A stretch of DNA of 8,499 bases from M0108 sp044228695 (GCA_044228695.1 JBGAUK010000120.1:1-8499); one strand, 5' to 3'. Positions 1 through 6,693 are shown, counted from the stretch's first letter. A program made the numbers and translations. The notes: generated by a model from the letters alone, not told the origin.

Positions 1-738
1 GACGGTAAGGTCGACCACGGAGACGTCGGAGGTCGGGACGCGGAAGGCCATGCCGGTCAGCTTCTTGTTCAGCTCGGGCAGCACCACGCCCACCGCCTTG
101 GCGGCGCCGGTGGAGGACGGGATGATGTTCTCCAGGATGCCGCGACCGCCGCGCCAGTCCTTCATGGAGGGACCATCGACGGTCTTCTGGGTAGCGGTGG
201 CCGCATGCACCGTGGTCATGAGGCCGCGCTTGATGCCCCAGTTGTCATGCAGGACCTTGGCGACCGGGGCCAGGCAGTTGGTAGTGCAGGAGGCCGCCGA
301 GATGATGGCCTGGCCGGCGTAGGTCTTGTGATTGACGCCATAGACGAACATGGGGGTGGCATCTTTGGAGGGGGCGCTCTGCACCACCTTCTTGGCACCC
401 GCCTCGATGTGCTTCTGGCAGGAAGCCTCGTCCAGGAAAAAGCCGGTGCACTCAATGACCAATTCGGCGCCGATCTCGTCCCACTTGAGGTTGGCCGGGT
501 CGCGCTCGGCGGTCAGACGAATACGCTTGCCATTGACTATCATGGTGTTGCCGTCAACGGCGATGTCGCCCGGGAAGTTGCCATGGACCGAATCATACTT
601 AAGCATGTAGGCCAGGTAGTCGGGGGCCAGGAGGTCGTTGATGCCAACCACCTCGATGCTCGGAAAATCCTTGGCGATAGCGCGGAAGGCCATGCGGCCG
701 ATGCGGCCAAATCCGTTGATGCCCACTTTGATCGTCAT
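1..738 (-). CDS. gap: Glyceraldehyde-3-phosphate dehydrogenase, type I (3' end beyond left edge)
   Basis: Cytosolic enzyme that interconverts glyceraldehyde 3-phosphate and 1,3-bisphosphoglycerate in glycolysis, gluconeogenesis and the Calvin cycle. The window holds 246 codons from the start; about 85-90 more are expected, since E. coli GapA has 331 residues. The N-terminal Rossmann motif INGFGRIGR is at residues 7-15. Asp35, in VGINDL, is typical of NAD-preferring enzymes. The active site ASCTTNCLAP carries the catalytic Cys151, and TTVHA carries the base His178. The stretch GPSMKDWRGGRG and the end IIPSSTGAAKAVG are also family hallmarks. The start is well supported: AGGAG lies 8 bases before the ATG. 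The gene follows tkt on the same strand after a 76-base gap with a stem-loop. In related bacteria pgk, pyk and fba often follow gap, but they are outside this window. The enzyme family is certain; the cofactor preference is inferred. Confidence 0.97.
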   Translation of the reverse strand, partial: MTIKVGINGFGRIGRMAFRAIAKDFPSIEVVGINDLLAPDYLAYMLKYDSVHGNFPGDIAVDGNTMIVNGKRIRLTAERDPANLKWDEIGAELVIECTGFFLDEASCQKHIEAGAKKVVQSAPSKDATPMFVYGVNHKTYAGQAIISAASCTTNCLAPVAKVLHDNWGIKRGLMTTVHAATATQKTVDGPSMKDWRGGRGILENIIPSSTGAAKAVGVVLPELNKKLTGMAFRVPTSDVSVVDLTV

Positions 739-782
739 GCGTTTGCTCCTGGTCTGGTTGTATTAAGGGATAAAAGGGAGAA

Positions 783-806
783 GCGGGGCGGCCGAAACCG
801 CCCCGC
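783..806 (-). terminator. Stem-loop between tkt and gap, possible terminator or attenuator
   Basis: A perfect 9-bp GC-only stem (783-791 with 798-806) closes a 6-base loop. It begins 8 bases after the tkt stop codon. Read on the minus strand, it is followed by TTCTCCCTTTTATCCC, a pyrimidine-rich run with only a weak U-tract. It could be a leaky intrinsic terminator that lowers gap relative to tkt, or a structure that protects the 3' end of the tkt message. No separate gap promoter is obvious in the 45 bases between the stem and the gap start, which favours partial read-through. Confidence 0.5.
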
Positions 807-814
807 GGCGGGTC

Positions 815-2827
815 TTAGAGGAGGCCCTTGACGGTGGCCACCACCTGATCGACCGTGAAGCCGAAGGCCTTGAAGAGGTCGCCGGCGGGAGCGGACTCAC
901 CGAAGCGGTCGATACCGACCACGGCGCCCTGGCAACCGACATACTTCCACCAGCCAGCGGTGCAGGCCGCCTCTATCGCGACCCGGGTATTCACGGCACG
1001 GGGCAGCACGGACTCCCGATAGGCCGCGTCCTGGGCATCGAAGGTATCGGTGCTGGGCATGGAGACCACGCGCACAGACTTACCGCCCGCCGCCAGGGCG
1101 TCGGCGGCCTTGACCGCCAGTTCCACCTCGGAACCCGTGGCGATGAGGATGGCGTCCGGCGTTTCGGCGCAATCGCGCAACACATAGCCACCCCGGCCGA
1201 TGCCTGCCATCTGGTCGGCATCGCGGTCCATGTGGGCCAGGTTCTGACGGGAGAAGATGAGGCAGCTTGGCCCCGTCTTGCGCTCGATCGCCAACTTCCA
1301 GGCGACGGCGGACTCGACGGCGTCGCAGGGGCGCCAGACGCTCATGTTGGGGATGAGCCGCAGGGTCGGGATCTGCTCGACGGGCTGGTGGGTGGGACCA
1401 TCCTCGCCCAGACCAATGGAGTCATGGGTATAGACGAAGATGCTGGGCACCTTCATGAGGGCCGCCATGCGCAAGGCATTGCGGGCGTATTCCGAGAACA
1501 TGAGGAAGGTGGCGCCATAGGGGACGAAGCCCCCATGCAGGGCGGCGCCGTTCATGATGGCGGACATGCCGAACTCGCGCACGCCGTAGTAGATGTAGTT
1601 GCCCGAGGCATCCGTGCGGCTAACACCCTTGCAACCCTTCCAGATCGTTAGGTTGGAGCCCGCCAGGTCGGCGGAACCACCCAGCAGTTCCGGCAGCAGG
1701 GGGCCAAAACCCTCCAGGGCATTCTGGGAGGCCTTGCGGGAGGCAATGGTCTCGGCCTTGGCAACCACGGCGGCAATGAAGGCATCTGACTTCTCGGCCC
1801 AATCCGCGGGCAGGTTCCCGGCTATGCGGCGCTGGAACTCCACCGCCTGGGTGGGATAGGCCGCGGCATAGGCCTCGAAGCGGCCATTCCATTCGGCCTC
1901 GGCGCGGGCACCCGCGTCCCGGGCATCCCAGCCCGCCTGGATATCCTGGGGAATCTCGAAGGGGGCATGACGCCAGCCCAGGTTCTCGCGGGTCAGGGCG
2001 ATCTCGTCGTCGCCCAGGGGGGCGCCGTGGCAGTCTTCCTTGCCCTGCTTGTTGGGCGAGCCGAAACCGATGATGGTCTGGCAGCAGATCAGGGAGGGCT
2101 TGCCGTCCATGGCGCGGGCCACCTCGATCGCGGCCTTGATGGCCTCGGGGTCATGGCCATCGACCTTGGGGATGACATGCCAGCCATAGGCCTCGAAGCG
2201 CTTGGGGGTGTCGTCCAGGAACCAGGCTGGGGTATTGCCGTGACCCCGCACCTCGCCATCGATAGAGATATTGTTGTCGTCGTAGAAGCAGATCAGCTTA
2301 CCCAGGCCCAGGACGCCCGCCAGGGAGCAGGCCTCGTGGGAGATACCCTCCATCAGGCAGCCATCGCCCAGGAAGACATAGGTGTGGTGATTGACGATCT
2401 CGTGGCCGGGCTGGTTGAACTGACCGGCGAGGACCTTCTCGGCGAGGGCCATGCCCACCGCATTGGTCAGGCCTTGCCCCAGAGGGCCCGTAGTGGTTTC
2501 GATGCCGGGGGCATAGCCGTACTCGGGGTGCCCTGGGGTCTTGGAATGAAGTTGCCGAAAAGACTTGAGGTCCTCGACGCCGATGTCGTAACCCGTGAGG
2601 TGCAGCAGGGAATAGATCAGCATGGAGCCGTGCCCGTTGGAGAGCACGAAGCGGTCACGGTCGGCCCAGTCCGGATTGACGGGGTTGTGGCGCATGTAGT
2701 CGTTCCACAGCACCTCGGCGATATCCGCCATGCCCATGGGGGCACCTGGGTGACCGGACTTGGCCTTCTGAACCGCATCCATGCTCAGGGCGCGGATTGC
2801 GTTCGCCAGTTCTTTGCGTGAGGACAT
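815..2827 (-). CDS. tkt: Transketolase
   Basis: Thiamine-diphosphate enzyme that moves two-carbon ketol units between sugar phosphates in the non-oxidative pentose phosphate pathway and the Calvin cycle. The product is 670 residues (E. coli TktA has 663). N-terminal cofactor-binding domain: SGHPGAPMG with His26, SNGHGSM with His66, His100, the ThDP/metal motif GDGCLMEG near 154-161 with DDNNISIDG near 183-191, and CHGAPLG with His267. Central domain: REFGM with the catalytic Glu418, and THDSIGLGEDGPTHQP with His468 and His480. A C-terminal transketolase domain completes it. The frame stays open to 2938, but the start at 2827 is chosen because GAGGAGG lies just upstream and the protein then begins like other transketolases (SSRKELANAIR). 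All expected catalytic residues are present. It lies upstream of gap on the same strand, so the two may be co-transcribed. The symbol tkt is used without choosing among paralogues such as tktA or cbbT. Confidence 0.98.
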   Translation of the reverse strand: MSSRKELANAIRALSMDAVQKAKSGHPGAPMGMADIAEVLWNDYMRHNPVNPDWADRDRFVLSNGHGSMLIYSLLHLTGYDIGVEDLKSFRQLHSKTPGHPEYGYAPGIETTTGPLGQGLTNAVGMALAEKVLAGQFNQPGHEIVNHHTYVFLGDGCLMEGISHEACSLAGVLGLGKLICFYDDNNISIDGEVRGHGNTPAWFLDDTPKRFEAYGWHVIPKVDGHDPEAIKAAIEVARAMDGKPSLICCQTIIGFGSPNKQGKEDCHGAPLGDDEIALTRENLGWRHAPFEIPQDIQAGWDARDAGARAEAEWNGRFEAYAAAYPTQAVEFQRRIAGNLPADWAEKSDAFIAAVVAKAETIASRKASQNALEGFGPLLPELLGGSADLAGSNLTIWKGCKGVSRTDASGNYIYYGVREFGMSAIMNGAALHGGFVPYGATFLMFSEYARNALRMAALMKVPSIFVYTHDSIGLGEDGPTHQPVEQIPTLRLIPNMSVWRPCDAVESAVAWKLAIERKTGPSCLIFSRQNLAHMDRDADQMAGIGRGGYVLRDCAETPDAILIATGSEVELAVKAADALAAGGKSVRVVSMPSTDTFDAQDAAYRESVLPRAVNTRVAIEAACTAGWWKYVGCQGAVVGIDRFGESAPAGDLFKAFGFTVDQVVATVKGLL

Positions 2828-2968
2828 GAAGCCCCTCCTCGTAGTTGTTGTGGAGACCGAAGTCTTGTGGTCGGCGTCTGGCTGGTTTGGCTGCGCGCCC
2901 CTGGCCAGCATGGCAAAAGGTCGCATATTTTGGCCCAATTTAGCCCCTCACCGCAAACCAACTGGGCT

Positions 2969-3018
2969 TATGAAGGCAAAAATACTTTTATAGATTCTAA
3001 TATACTGATTTTGTTACA
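2969..3018 (-). promoter_or_regulatory. AT-rich island upstream of tkt, probable promoter/regulator region
   Basis: About 50 bases of strongly AT-rich sequence stand out in the GC-rich window, inside the 228-base gap (2828-3055) between the thioredoxin-like gene and tkt. On the minus strand it contains TATATT and TATAAA, close to sigma70 -10 boxes, but I could not pair either with a good -35 box at normal spacing. It also holds a 9-base palindrome, TAGATTCTA (2991-2999). LysR-type regulators such as CbbR bind AT-rich imperfect palindromes before Calvin-cycle genes, so a regulator site is possible but not shown. The rest of the gap holds the tkt ribosome-binding site and nothing else I recognise. 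Confidence 0.35.
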
Positions 3019-3055
3019 CAGCCCCGCCCCTTGGCCCGGACGGCCAGGAAAATCT

Positions 3056-3613
3056 TCAGTCTTCCCGCCACTTGATGGAGCAGCCCATGCTGGGAATCTG
3101 GTCCCGCGGGCCTGCCCCGGTGGCGGCAACCGCCTTCATGGCCTCGTAAAGGTCGCGCCGGACGTCCGCGGGGGCGGCCTCCTTGCGGCTCTCGTCGAGG
3201 CGGCCCCGGTACTCGAGTTTCAGATCGCCGTTGTAGCCGAAAAAGTCCGGGGTGCAGACGGCGCCGTAGGCCTTGGCCACCTCTTGGGTCTCGTCAAGCA
3301 GGTAGGGAAACGGAAAATTCAGCTCCTGGGCGATACGCCGCATGTTGTCAAAGGAGTCTTCCGGGTAGTCGCTGGGATCGTTGGACATGATGGCCACGCA
3401 CCGGATGCCGAGGGGCTCCAGGTCCCGGGCGTCGCGGATGATGCGGTCGATGACCGCCTTGACGTAGGGACAATGGTTGCAGATAAACATGACCATTAGC
3501 CCCTTGTCGCCCTTGCAATCGTCGCGGGTCCAGCGGCGGCCATCCACGCCGGGCAGATTGAAATCCGGGGCTAACCGACCAAAATCGCAGACTGGCGTGT
3601 GCAGGGATACCAT
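3056..3613 (-). CDS. Thioredoxin-fold (AhpC/TSA-like) family protein
   Basis: Predicted 185-residue soluble protein of the thioredoxin superfamily with a peroxiredoxin/TlpA-like layout. The N-terminus (FGRLAPDFNLPGVDG, 11-25) resembles the opening of AhpC/TSA domains. The candidate redox site is FICNHCPYV, with Cys45 and Cys48 as a CxxC pair of unusual composition (Asn-His between the cysteines). Thr121-Pro122 in VCTPDFFGY fits the cis-proline loop facing the active site. The C-terminal PSMGCSIKW (174-182) looks like a conserved family tail. No signal peptide or membrane segment is visible, so it should be cytosolic. The start at 3613 is preferred over 3673 because GAGGAGAGG precedes it and the protein then begins at the normal domain edge. 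It precedes tkt on the same strand, but the 228-base AT-rich gap argues against tight coupling. The fold is confident; the substrate is unknown, and a thiol-disulfide oxidoreductase or peroxide-related role is inferred. Confidence 0.85.
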   Translation of the reverse strand: MVSLHTPVCDFGRLAPDFNLPGVDGRRWTRDDCKGDKGLMVMFICNHCPYVKAVIDRIIRDARDLEPLGIRCVAIMSNDPSDYPEDSFDNMRRIAQELNFPFPYLLDETQEVAKAYGAVCTPDFFGYNGDLKLEYRGRLDESRKEAAPADVRRDLYEAMKAVAATGAGPRDQIPSMGCSIKWRED

Positions 3614-3793
3614 AGGGGACCTCTCCTCGCGGGGATCTAAATTAGGACAAGAGGGTGCGCGAAACCGCTTCATCTTACCCCTTGGGCGGAAAAATCCAAG
3701 ACTGCTACTAGGAATGAGGGGCCAGGGGCCCTAAAATCCGCCGTTTTCATCCGGCGCCCTCGGGGAGCCACAGCAAGGAGCCTCTACCCCACC
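3614..3793. promoter_or_regulatory. Divergent intergenic region between thioredoxin-like gene and metK
   Basis: These 180 bases separate two genes transcribed away from each other, so both promoters are expected here. For metK a weak candidate is TTGGGC (3682-3687) with TACTAG (3706-3711) at an 18-base spacing. A better -10-like box, TAAAAT (3732-3737), lacks a matching -35. The metK ribosome-binding site AAGGAG (3775-3780) is 13 bases from the ATG, longer than usual. On the minus strand GAGGAGAGG lies just before the thioredoxin-like start. I saw no known SAM riboswitch architecture or MetJ box before metK. Confidence 0.35.
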
Positions 3794-4963
3794 ATGTCGA
3801 AAGAAACCATCTTCACCTCCGAATCCGTCTCCGAGGGTCATCCCGACAAGGTCGCCGATCAGATATCCGACGCGGTCCTGGACGCCATCCTGACCCAGGA
3901 CCCCGATCCGCAGCACGCCCGCGTTGCCTGCGAGACCATGATCAAGACCGGGGCCGTCATCATCGGCGGGGAGATCACGACCCACGCCTGGATCGACCTC
4001 GACGAAGTGGTGCGCAAGGTGGTCTGCGACATCGGCTACACCAGCTCCCATGTCGGCTTCGACGGCTCGACCTGTGCCGTCATGTCTCTGATCGGCAAGC
4101 AGTCCAGCGACATCGCCCAGGGCGTGAACCGTTCCGCCCCCGAGGAGCAGGGTGCCGGCGACCAGGGCCTGATGTTCGGTTACGCCACCAACGAGACCGA
4201 TGTCCTGATGCCCGCTGCCATCACCTATGCCCACCGCCTGGTGCAGCGCCAGGCTGAAATGCGCAAGACCCACGTCCTCCCCTGGCTGCGCCCGGACGCT
4301 AAGAGCCAGGTCACCCTGCGCTACGCCGACGGCCAGGTGGTCGGGGTGGAGGCGGTGGTGCTGTCCACCCAGCACGACCCCGACGTGGACTACAAACACC
4401 TGTGCGAGGCGGTGATGGAGAACATCATCCTGCCCATCATCCCCGCCGCCTGGATCCACAAGGGCACCAAGTTCCACATCAACCCCACGGGTTCCTTCGT
4501 CATCGGTGGTCCCGTCGGGGACTGCGGCCTGACCGGGCGCAAGATCATCGTCGATACCTACGGCGGGGCCGCCCGTCACGGCGGGGGCGCCTTCTCCGGC
4601 AAGGACCCATCTAAGGTGGACCGCTCGGCCGCCTACGCCGGACGCTACGTGGCCAAGAACATCGTCGCCGCCGGGCTGGCCGACCGCTGCGAGATTCAGG
4701 TCTCCTATGCCATCGGCGTGGCCGAGCCGACCTCCATCTCTATCGAGACCTTCGGCACCGCCAAGATCGACGAGGAGCGTATCGCCCAACTGGTGCGCGA
4801 GCACTTCGACCTGCGCCCCTACGGCATCGTCCAGATGTTGGATCTGGTGCGGCCCATCTTCCTCAAGACCGCGGCTTACGGGCACTTCGGGCGCGAGGAG
4901 CCGGAATTCACCTGGGAGCGCACCGACCGGGCGGAGGCCCTGCGCGCCGCGGCCGGGCTATAG
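3794..4963 (+). CDS. metK: S-adenosylmethionine synthase
   Basis: Cytosolic enzyme that makes S-adenosylmethionine from methionine and ATP, releasing phosphate and pyrophosphate. The product is 389 residues (E. coli MetK has 384) and full length. The N-terminus has ESVSEGHPDK with the ATP-binding His16 and metal-binding Asp18. The first family signature GAGDQG is at 120-125, and the phosphate-loop signature GGGAFSGKD is at 263-271. These are followed by DPSKVDRSAAY and the conserved SYAIGVAEPTSI. No key residue is missing. No alternative start lies in frame close upstream. AAGGAG sits 13 bases before the ATG, a loose spacing that may limit translation. The gene leads a plus-strand set with ahcY and metF. 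The SAH riboswitch lies downstream of it, so metK itself is not under that switch. A large open frame on the opposite strand is a shadow of its GC-rich codon use. Confidence 0.99.
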   Translation: MSKETIFTSESVSEGHPDKVADQISDAVLDAILTQDPDPQHARVACETMIKTGAVIIGGEITTHAWIDLDEVVRKVVCDIGYTSSHVGFDGSTCAVMSLIGKQSSDIAQGVNRSAPEEQGAGDQGLMFGYATNETDVLMPAAITYAHRLVQRQAEMRKTHVLPWLRPDAKSQVTLRYADGQVVGVEAVVLSTQHDPDVDYKHLCEAVMENIILPIIPAAWIHKGTKFHINPTGSFVIGGPVGDCGLTGRKIIVDTYGGAARHGGGAFSGKDPSKVDRSAAYAGRYVAKNIVAAGLADRCEIQVSYAIGVAEPTSISIETFGTAKIDEERIAQLVREHFDLRPYGIVQMLDLVRPIFLKTAAYGHFGREEPEFTWERTDRAEALRAAAGL

Positions 4964-4988
4964 GCACCAATTCTTCCCTCACCCCACC

Positions 4989-5054
4989 CCGAGGAGCGCT
5001 GCGACCCCAGCAGGGGCCAGGCTCGGTGGTGGCCAACCCTGACAACGGCGCTCA
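4989..5054 (+). promoter_or_regulatory. SAH riboswitch upstream of ahcY
   Basis: The sequence matches the S-adenosylhomocysteine riboswitch class known from proteobacterial ahcY leaders. It has the conserved core GAGGAGCGCTGC (4991-5002), CCAGGCTCGG (5017-5026) and ACGGCGCTCA (5045-5054). The fold is consistent: P1 pairs CCGAG (4989-4993) with CTCGG (5022-5026). P2 is CCCC (5005-5008) with GGGG (5013-5016) around an AGCA loop. The pseudoknot pairs GAGCGC (4994-4999) with GCGCTC (5048-5053). The linker before the pseudoknot's 3' strand is about 21 bases, with at most a weak 3-bp hairpin (5028-5030 with 5036-5038). SAH binding is known to turn expression on in this class. No U-tract terminator follows, and the ahcY ribosome-binding site (GGAG, 5069-5072) begins 16 bases after the pseudoknot. 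Translational control is therefore the likelier mode, though I did not find a convincing anti-Shine-Dalgarno strand. Confidence 0.95.
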
Positions 5055-5081
5055 CTCTGATAATCACTGGAGTTGACTAGC

Positions 5082-6488
5082 ATGAGTGAGTTTACCGACT
5101 ACAAGGTGGCCGACATCGCCCTGGCCGCCTGGGGCCGTAAGGAGATCGCCATCGCCGAGACGGAGATGCCCGGTCTCATGGCCCTGCGCCACAAGTACGC
5201 GGCCACCCAGCCCCTCACGGGCGCCCGGGTCACCGGCAGCCTGCACATGACCATCCAGACCGCGGTCCTCATCGAGACCCTGGTCGCGCTTGGCGCCCAG
5301 GTGCGCTGGTGTTCCTGCAACATCTTTTCCACCCAGGACCATGCCGCCGCCGCCATTGCCGCGGCTGGCGTCCCCGTCTATGCCTGGAAGGGCGAGACCC
5401 TGGAGGAATACTGGTGGTGCACCGAGCAGGTGGTCAACTGGCCCGACGGCGGTGGCCCCAACATGATCCTAGACGACGGCGGCGACGCCACCCTGCTGGT
5501 GCACAAGGGTGTCGAGTACGAGCAGGCCGGCGCCGTCCCCGCCCCCACTGCCCAGGATAATGAGGAGTGGCGCGCCATCCTCGGCGTCCTCGGCCGGACC
5601 TTCCAGCGCGACAACCAGCACTGGACCCGGCTCGCCGCCGAGATTCGCGGCGTCACCGAGGAGACCACCACCGGCGTCCATCGCCTCTACGAGATGGCCA
5701 AGGCCGAGACCCTCCTCTTCCCGGCCATGAACGTCAACGACTCGGTCACCAAGTCCAAGTTCGACAACCTCTACGGTTGCCGTGAGTCCCTGGTGGACGG
5801 CATCAAGCGCGCCACGGATGTCATGATCGCTGGCAAGGTCGCCATGGTCTGCGGTTATGGCGACGTCGGCAAGGGTTGCTGCCAGTCCCTGCGGGGCCTG
5901 GGCGCCCAGGTCTGGGTCTCCGAGATCGACCCCATCTGCGCCCTTCAGGCCGCCATGGAAGGTTACAAGGTGGTCACCATGGAAGAGGCCGCGCCCCTGG
6001 CGGACATTTTCGTCACCGCCACCGGCAACCTCGACATCATTACCCATGACCACATGCTGGCCATGAAGGACCAGGCCATCGTCTGCAATATTGGCCACTT
6101 CGACAACGAGATCGACGTCGCCTCCATTGAGGGCTACGTCTGGGACGAGATCAAGCCCCAGGTGGATCACGTCATCTTCCCCACCGGCCGGCGTATCATC
6201 CTGCTCGCCAAGGGCCGCCTGGTGAATCTGGGCTGCGCCACCGGCCACCCCAGCTTCGTCATGTCCAACAGCTTCACCAATCAGATCCTGGCCCAGATTG
6301 AGATCTTCAACCATCGCGACCAGTACCCGATCGGCGTCTATGTTTTGCCGAAAAAGCTGGACGAGGAGGTGGCGCGCCTGCACCTGAGCAAGATCGGCGT
6401 CCATCTCAGCCAACTCAGACAGGCCCAGGCCGACTACATCGGCGTCCCGGTGGAAGGCCCCTACAAGCCTGAATATTACCGGTATTGA
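5082..6488 (+). CDS. ahcY: Adenosylhomocysteinase (SAH hydrolase)
   Basis: Cytosolic NAD-dependent enzyme that reversibly splits S-adenosylhomocysteine into adenosine and homocysteine, removing the product that inhibits methyltransferases. The product is 468 residues, full length for the bacterial form. Substrate domain: TGSLHMTIQTAVLIETL (51-67), CNIFSTQDHAAAAIA (79-93), and VNDSVTKSKFDNLYGCRESLVDG (218-240), which includes the conserved Lys/Asp substrate contacts. A segment near 150-190 fits the roughly 40-residue insert seen in many bacterial enzymes but not the human one. NAD domain: CGYGDVGKG (257-265), with Glu281 at the end of the next strand. The C-terminus GPYKPEYYRY is typical and supplies the cofactor-contacting Lys and Tyr. 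The ATG at 5082 is preferred over an in-frame TTG at 5073 because GGAG ends 9 bases before the ATG. The SAH riboswitch directly upstream independently supports the assignment. metF follows on the same strand. Confidence 0.99.
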   Translation: MSEFTDYKVADIALAAWGRKEIAIAETEMPGLMALRHKYAATQPLTGARVTGSLHMTIQTAVLIETLVALGAQVRWCSCNIFSTQDHAAAAIAAAGVPVYAWKGETLEEYWWCTEQVVNWPDGGGPNMILDDGGDATLLVHKGVEYEQAGAVPAPTAQDNEEWRAILGVLGRTFQRDNQHWTRLAAEIRGVTEETTTGVHRLYEMAKAETLLFPAMNVNDSVTKSKFDNLYGCRESLVDGIKRATDVMIAGKVAMVCGYGDVGKGCCQSLRGLGAQVWVSEIDPICALQAAMEGYKVVTMEEAAPLADIFVTATGNLDIITHDHMLAMKDQAIVCNIGHFDNEIDVASIEGYVWDEIKPQVDHVIFPTGRRIILLAKGRLVNLGCATGHPSFVMSNSFTNQILAQIEIFNHRDQYPIGVYVLPKKLDEEVARLHLSKIGVHLSQLRQAQADYIGVPVEGPYKPEYYRY

Positions 6489-6499
6489 GAGTTGATCGA

Positions 6500-6529
6500 G
6501 GCGCCAGAGCCCCATGGGGTTCGGGCGCC
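6500..6529 (+). other. Strong stem-loop just after ahcY
   Basis: GGCGCC (6500-6505) pairs with GGCGCC (6524-6529). After one A/G mismatch, 6507-6512 pair with 6517-6522 (one G-U) around a CATG loop, giving a 12-bp stem. It starts 12 bases after the ahcY stop codon. No U-tract follows, so it is not a standard intrinsic terminator. It may stabilise the 3' end of the ahcY message or act as a processing or attenuation site before metF. Confidence 0.5.
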
Positions 6530-6551
6530 GCCCGCCTCGCTAGCGGCGGGT
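6530..6551 (+). other. Second stem-loop in the ahcY-metF spacer
   Basis: CCCGCC (6531-6536) pairs with GGCGGG (6545-6550) around the loop TCGCTAGC, extended by a G-U pair (6530 with 6551). It directly abuts the first hairpin, so the two could stack. The following bases, TCCGCTGATT, are not a U-tract. Its function is unknown. Confidence 0.4.
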
Positions 6552-6586
6552 CCGCTGATTCCGGGCACCGATGGCTTTGCGGGCAT

Positions 6587-6604
6587 GGGGGGCTCAGGCC
6601 CCTC
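6587..6604 (+). other. Third stem-loop in the ahcY-metF spacer
   Basis: GGGGC (6589-6593) pairs with GCCCC (6598-6602) around a TCAG loop, extended outward by G-U and G-C pairs to 7 bp. It lies about 90 bases before metF. Downstream, to the metF ribosome-binding site, the sequence is C-rich and looks unstructured. No match to a known riboswitch was recognised. Confidence 0.35.
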
Positions 6605-6693
6605 TGACCCTGCGGTCCCCATACCAAACGTCCAGGAACAACTTCACTCTCCCCTGCCCCGAGGCAACCCTCCCGCGCCTGACAGGAGCACCC

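Noticed and set aside
205..831. 208-codon plus-strand open frame opposite gap
   Set aside because: It lies over the strongly identified gap gene and translates to low-information Gly/Asp/Val-rich sequence.
1967..2821. 284-codon plus-strand open frame opposite tkt
   Set aside because: Antisense shadow of transketolase; no domain and no ribosome-binding context needed to explain it.
2828..2938. N-terminal extension of transketolase upstream of 2827
   Set aside because: The extra 37 residues do not resemble transketolase, and a strong GAGGAGG ribosome-binding site marks the ATG at 2827.
3614..3793. SAM riboswitch or MetJ box before metK
   Set aside because: No conserved SAM-aptamer core and no tandem AGACGTCT-like boxes could be found.
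3731..4885. Long minus-strand open frame of 384 codons opposite metK
   Set aside because: It is the antisense of a clear metK, and its Gly/Asp/Val/His-rich composition is typical of GC-rich antisense frames. No recognisable domain.
5469..6515. 348-codon minus-strand open frame opposite ahcY
   Set aside because: Antisense shadow of ahcY with the same composition bias and no family motif.
6500..6551. Intrinsic terminator after ahcY
   Set aside because: The stems are strong but no U-tract follows either, so a standard intrinsic terminator is not supported.
6571..6693. N-terminal extension of MetF upstream of 6694
   Set aside because: The extension is unlike MetF, while AGGAG lies 5 bases before the ATG at 6694; the region is better explained as a structured spacer.
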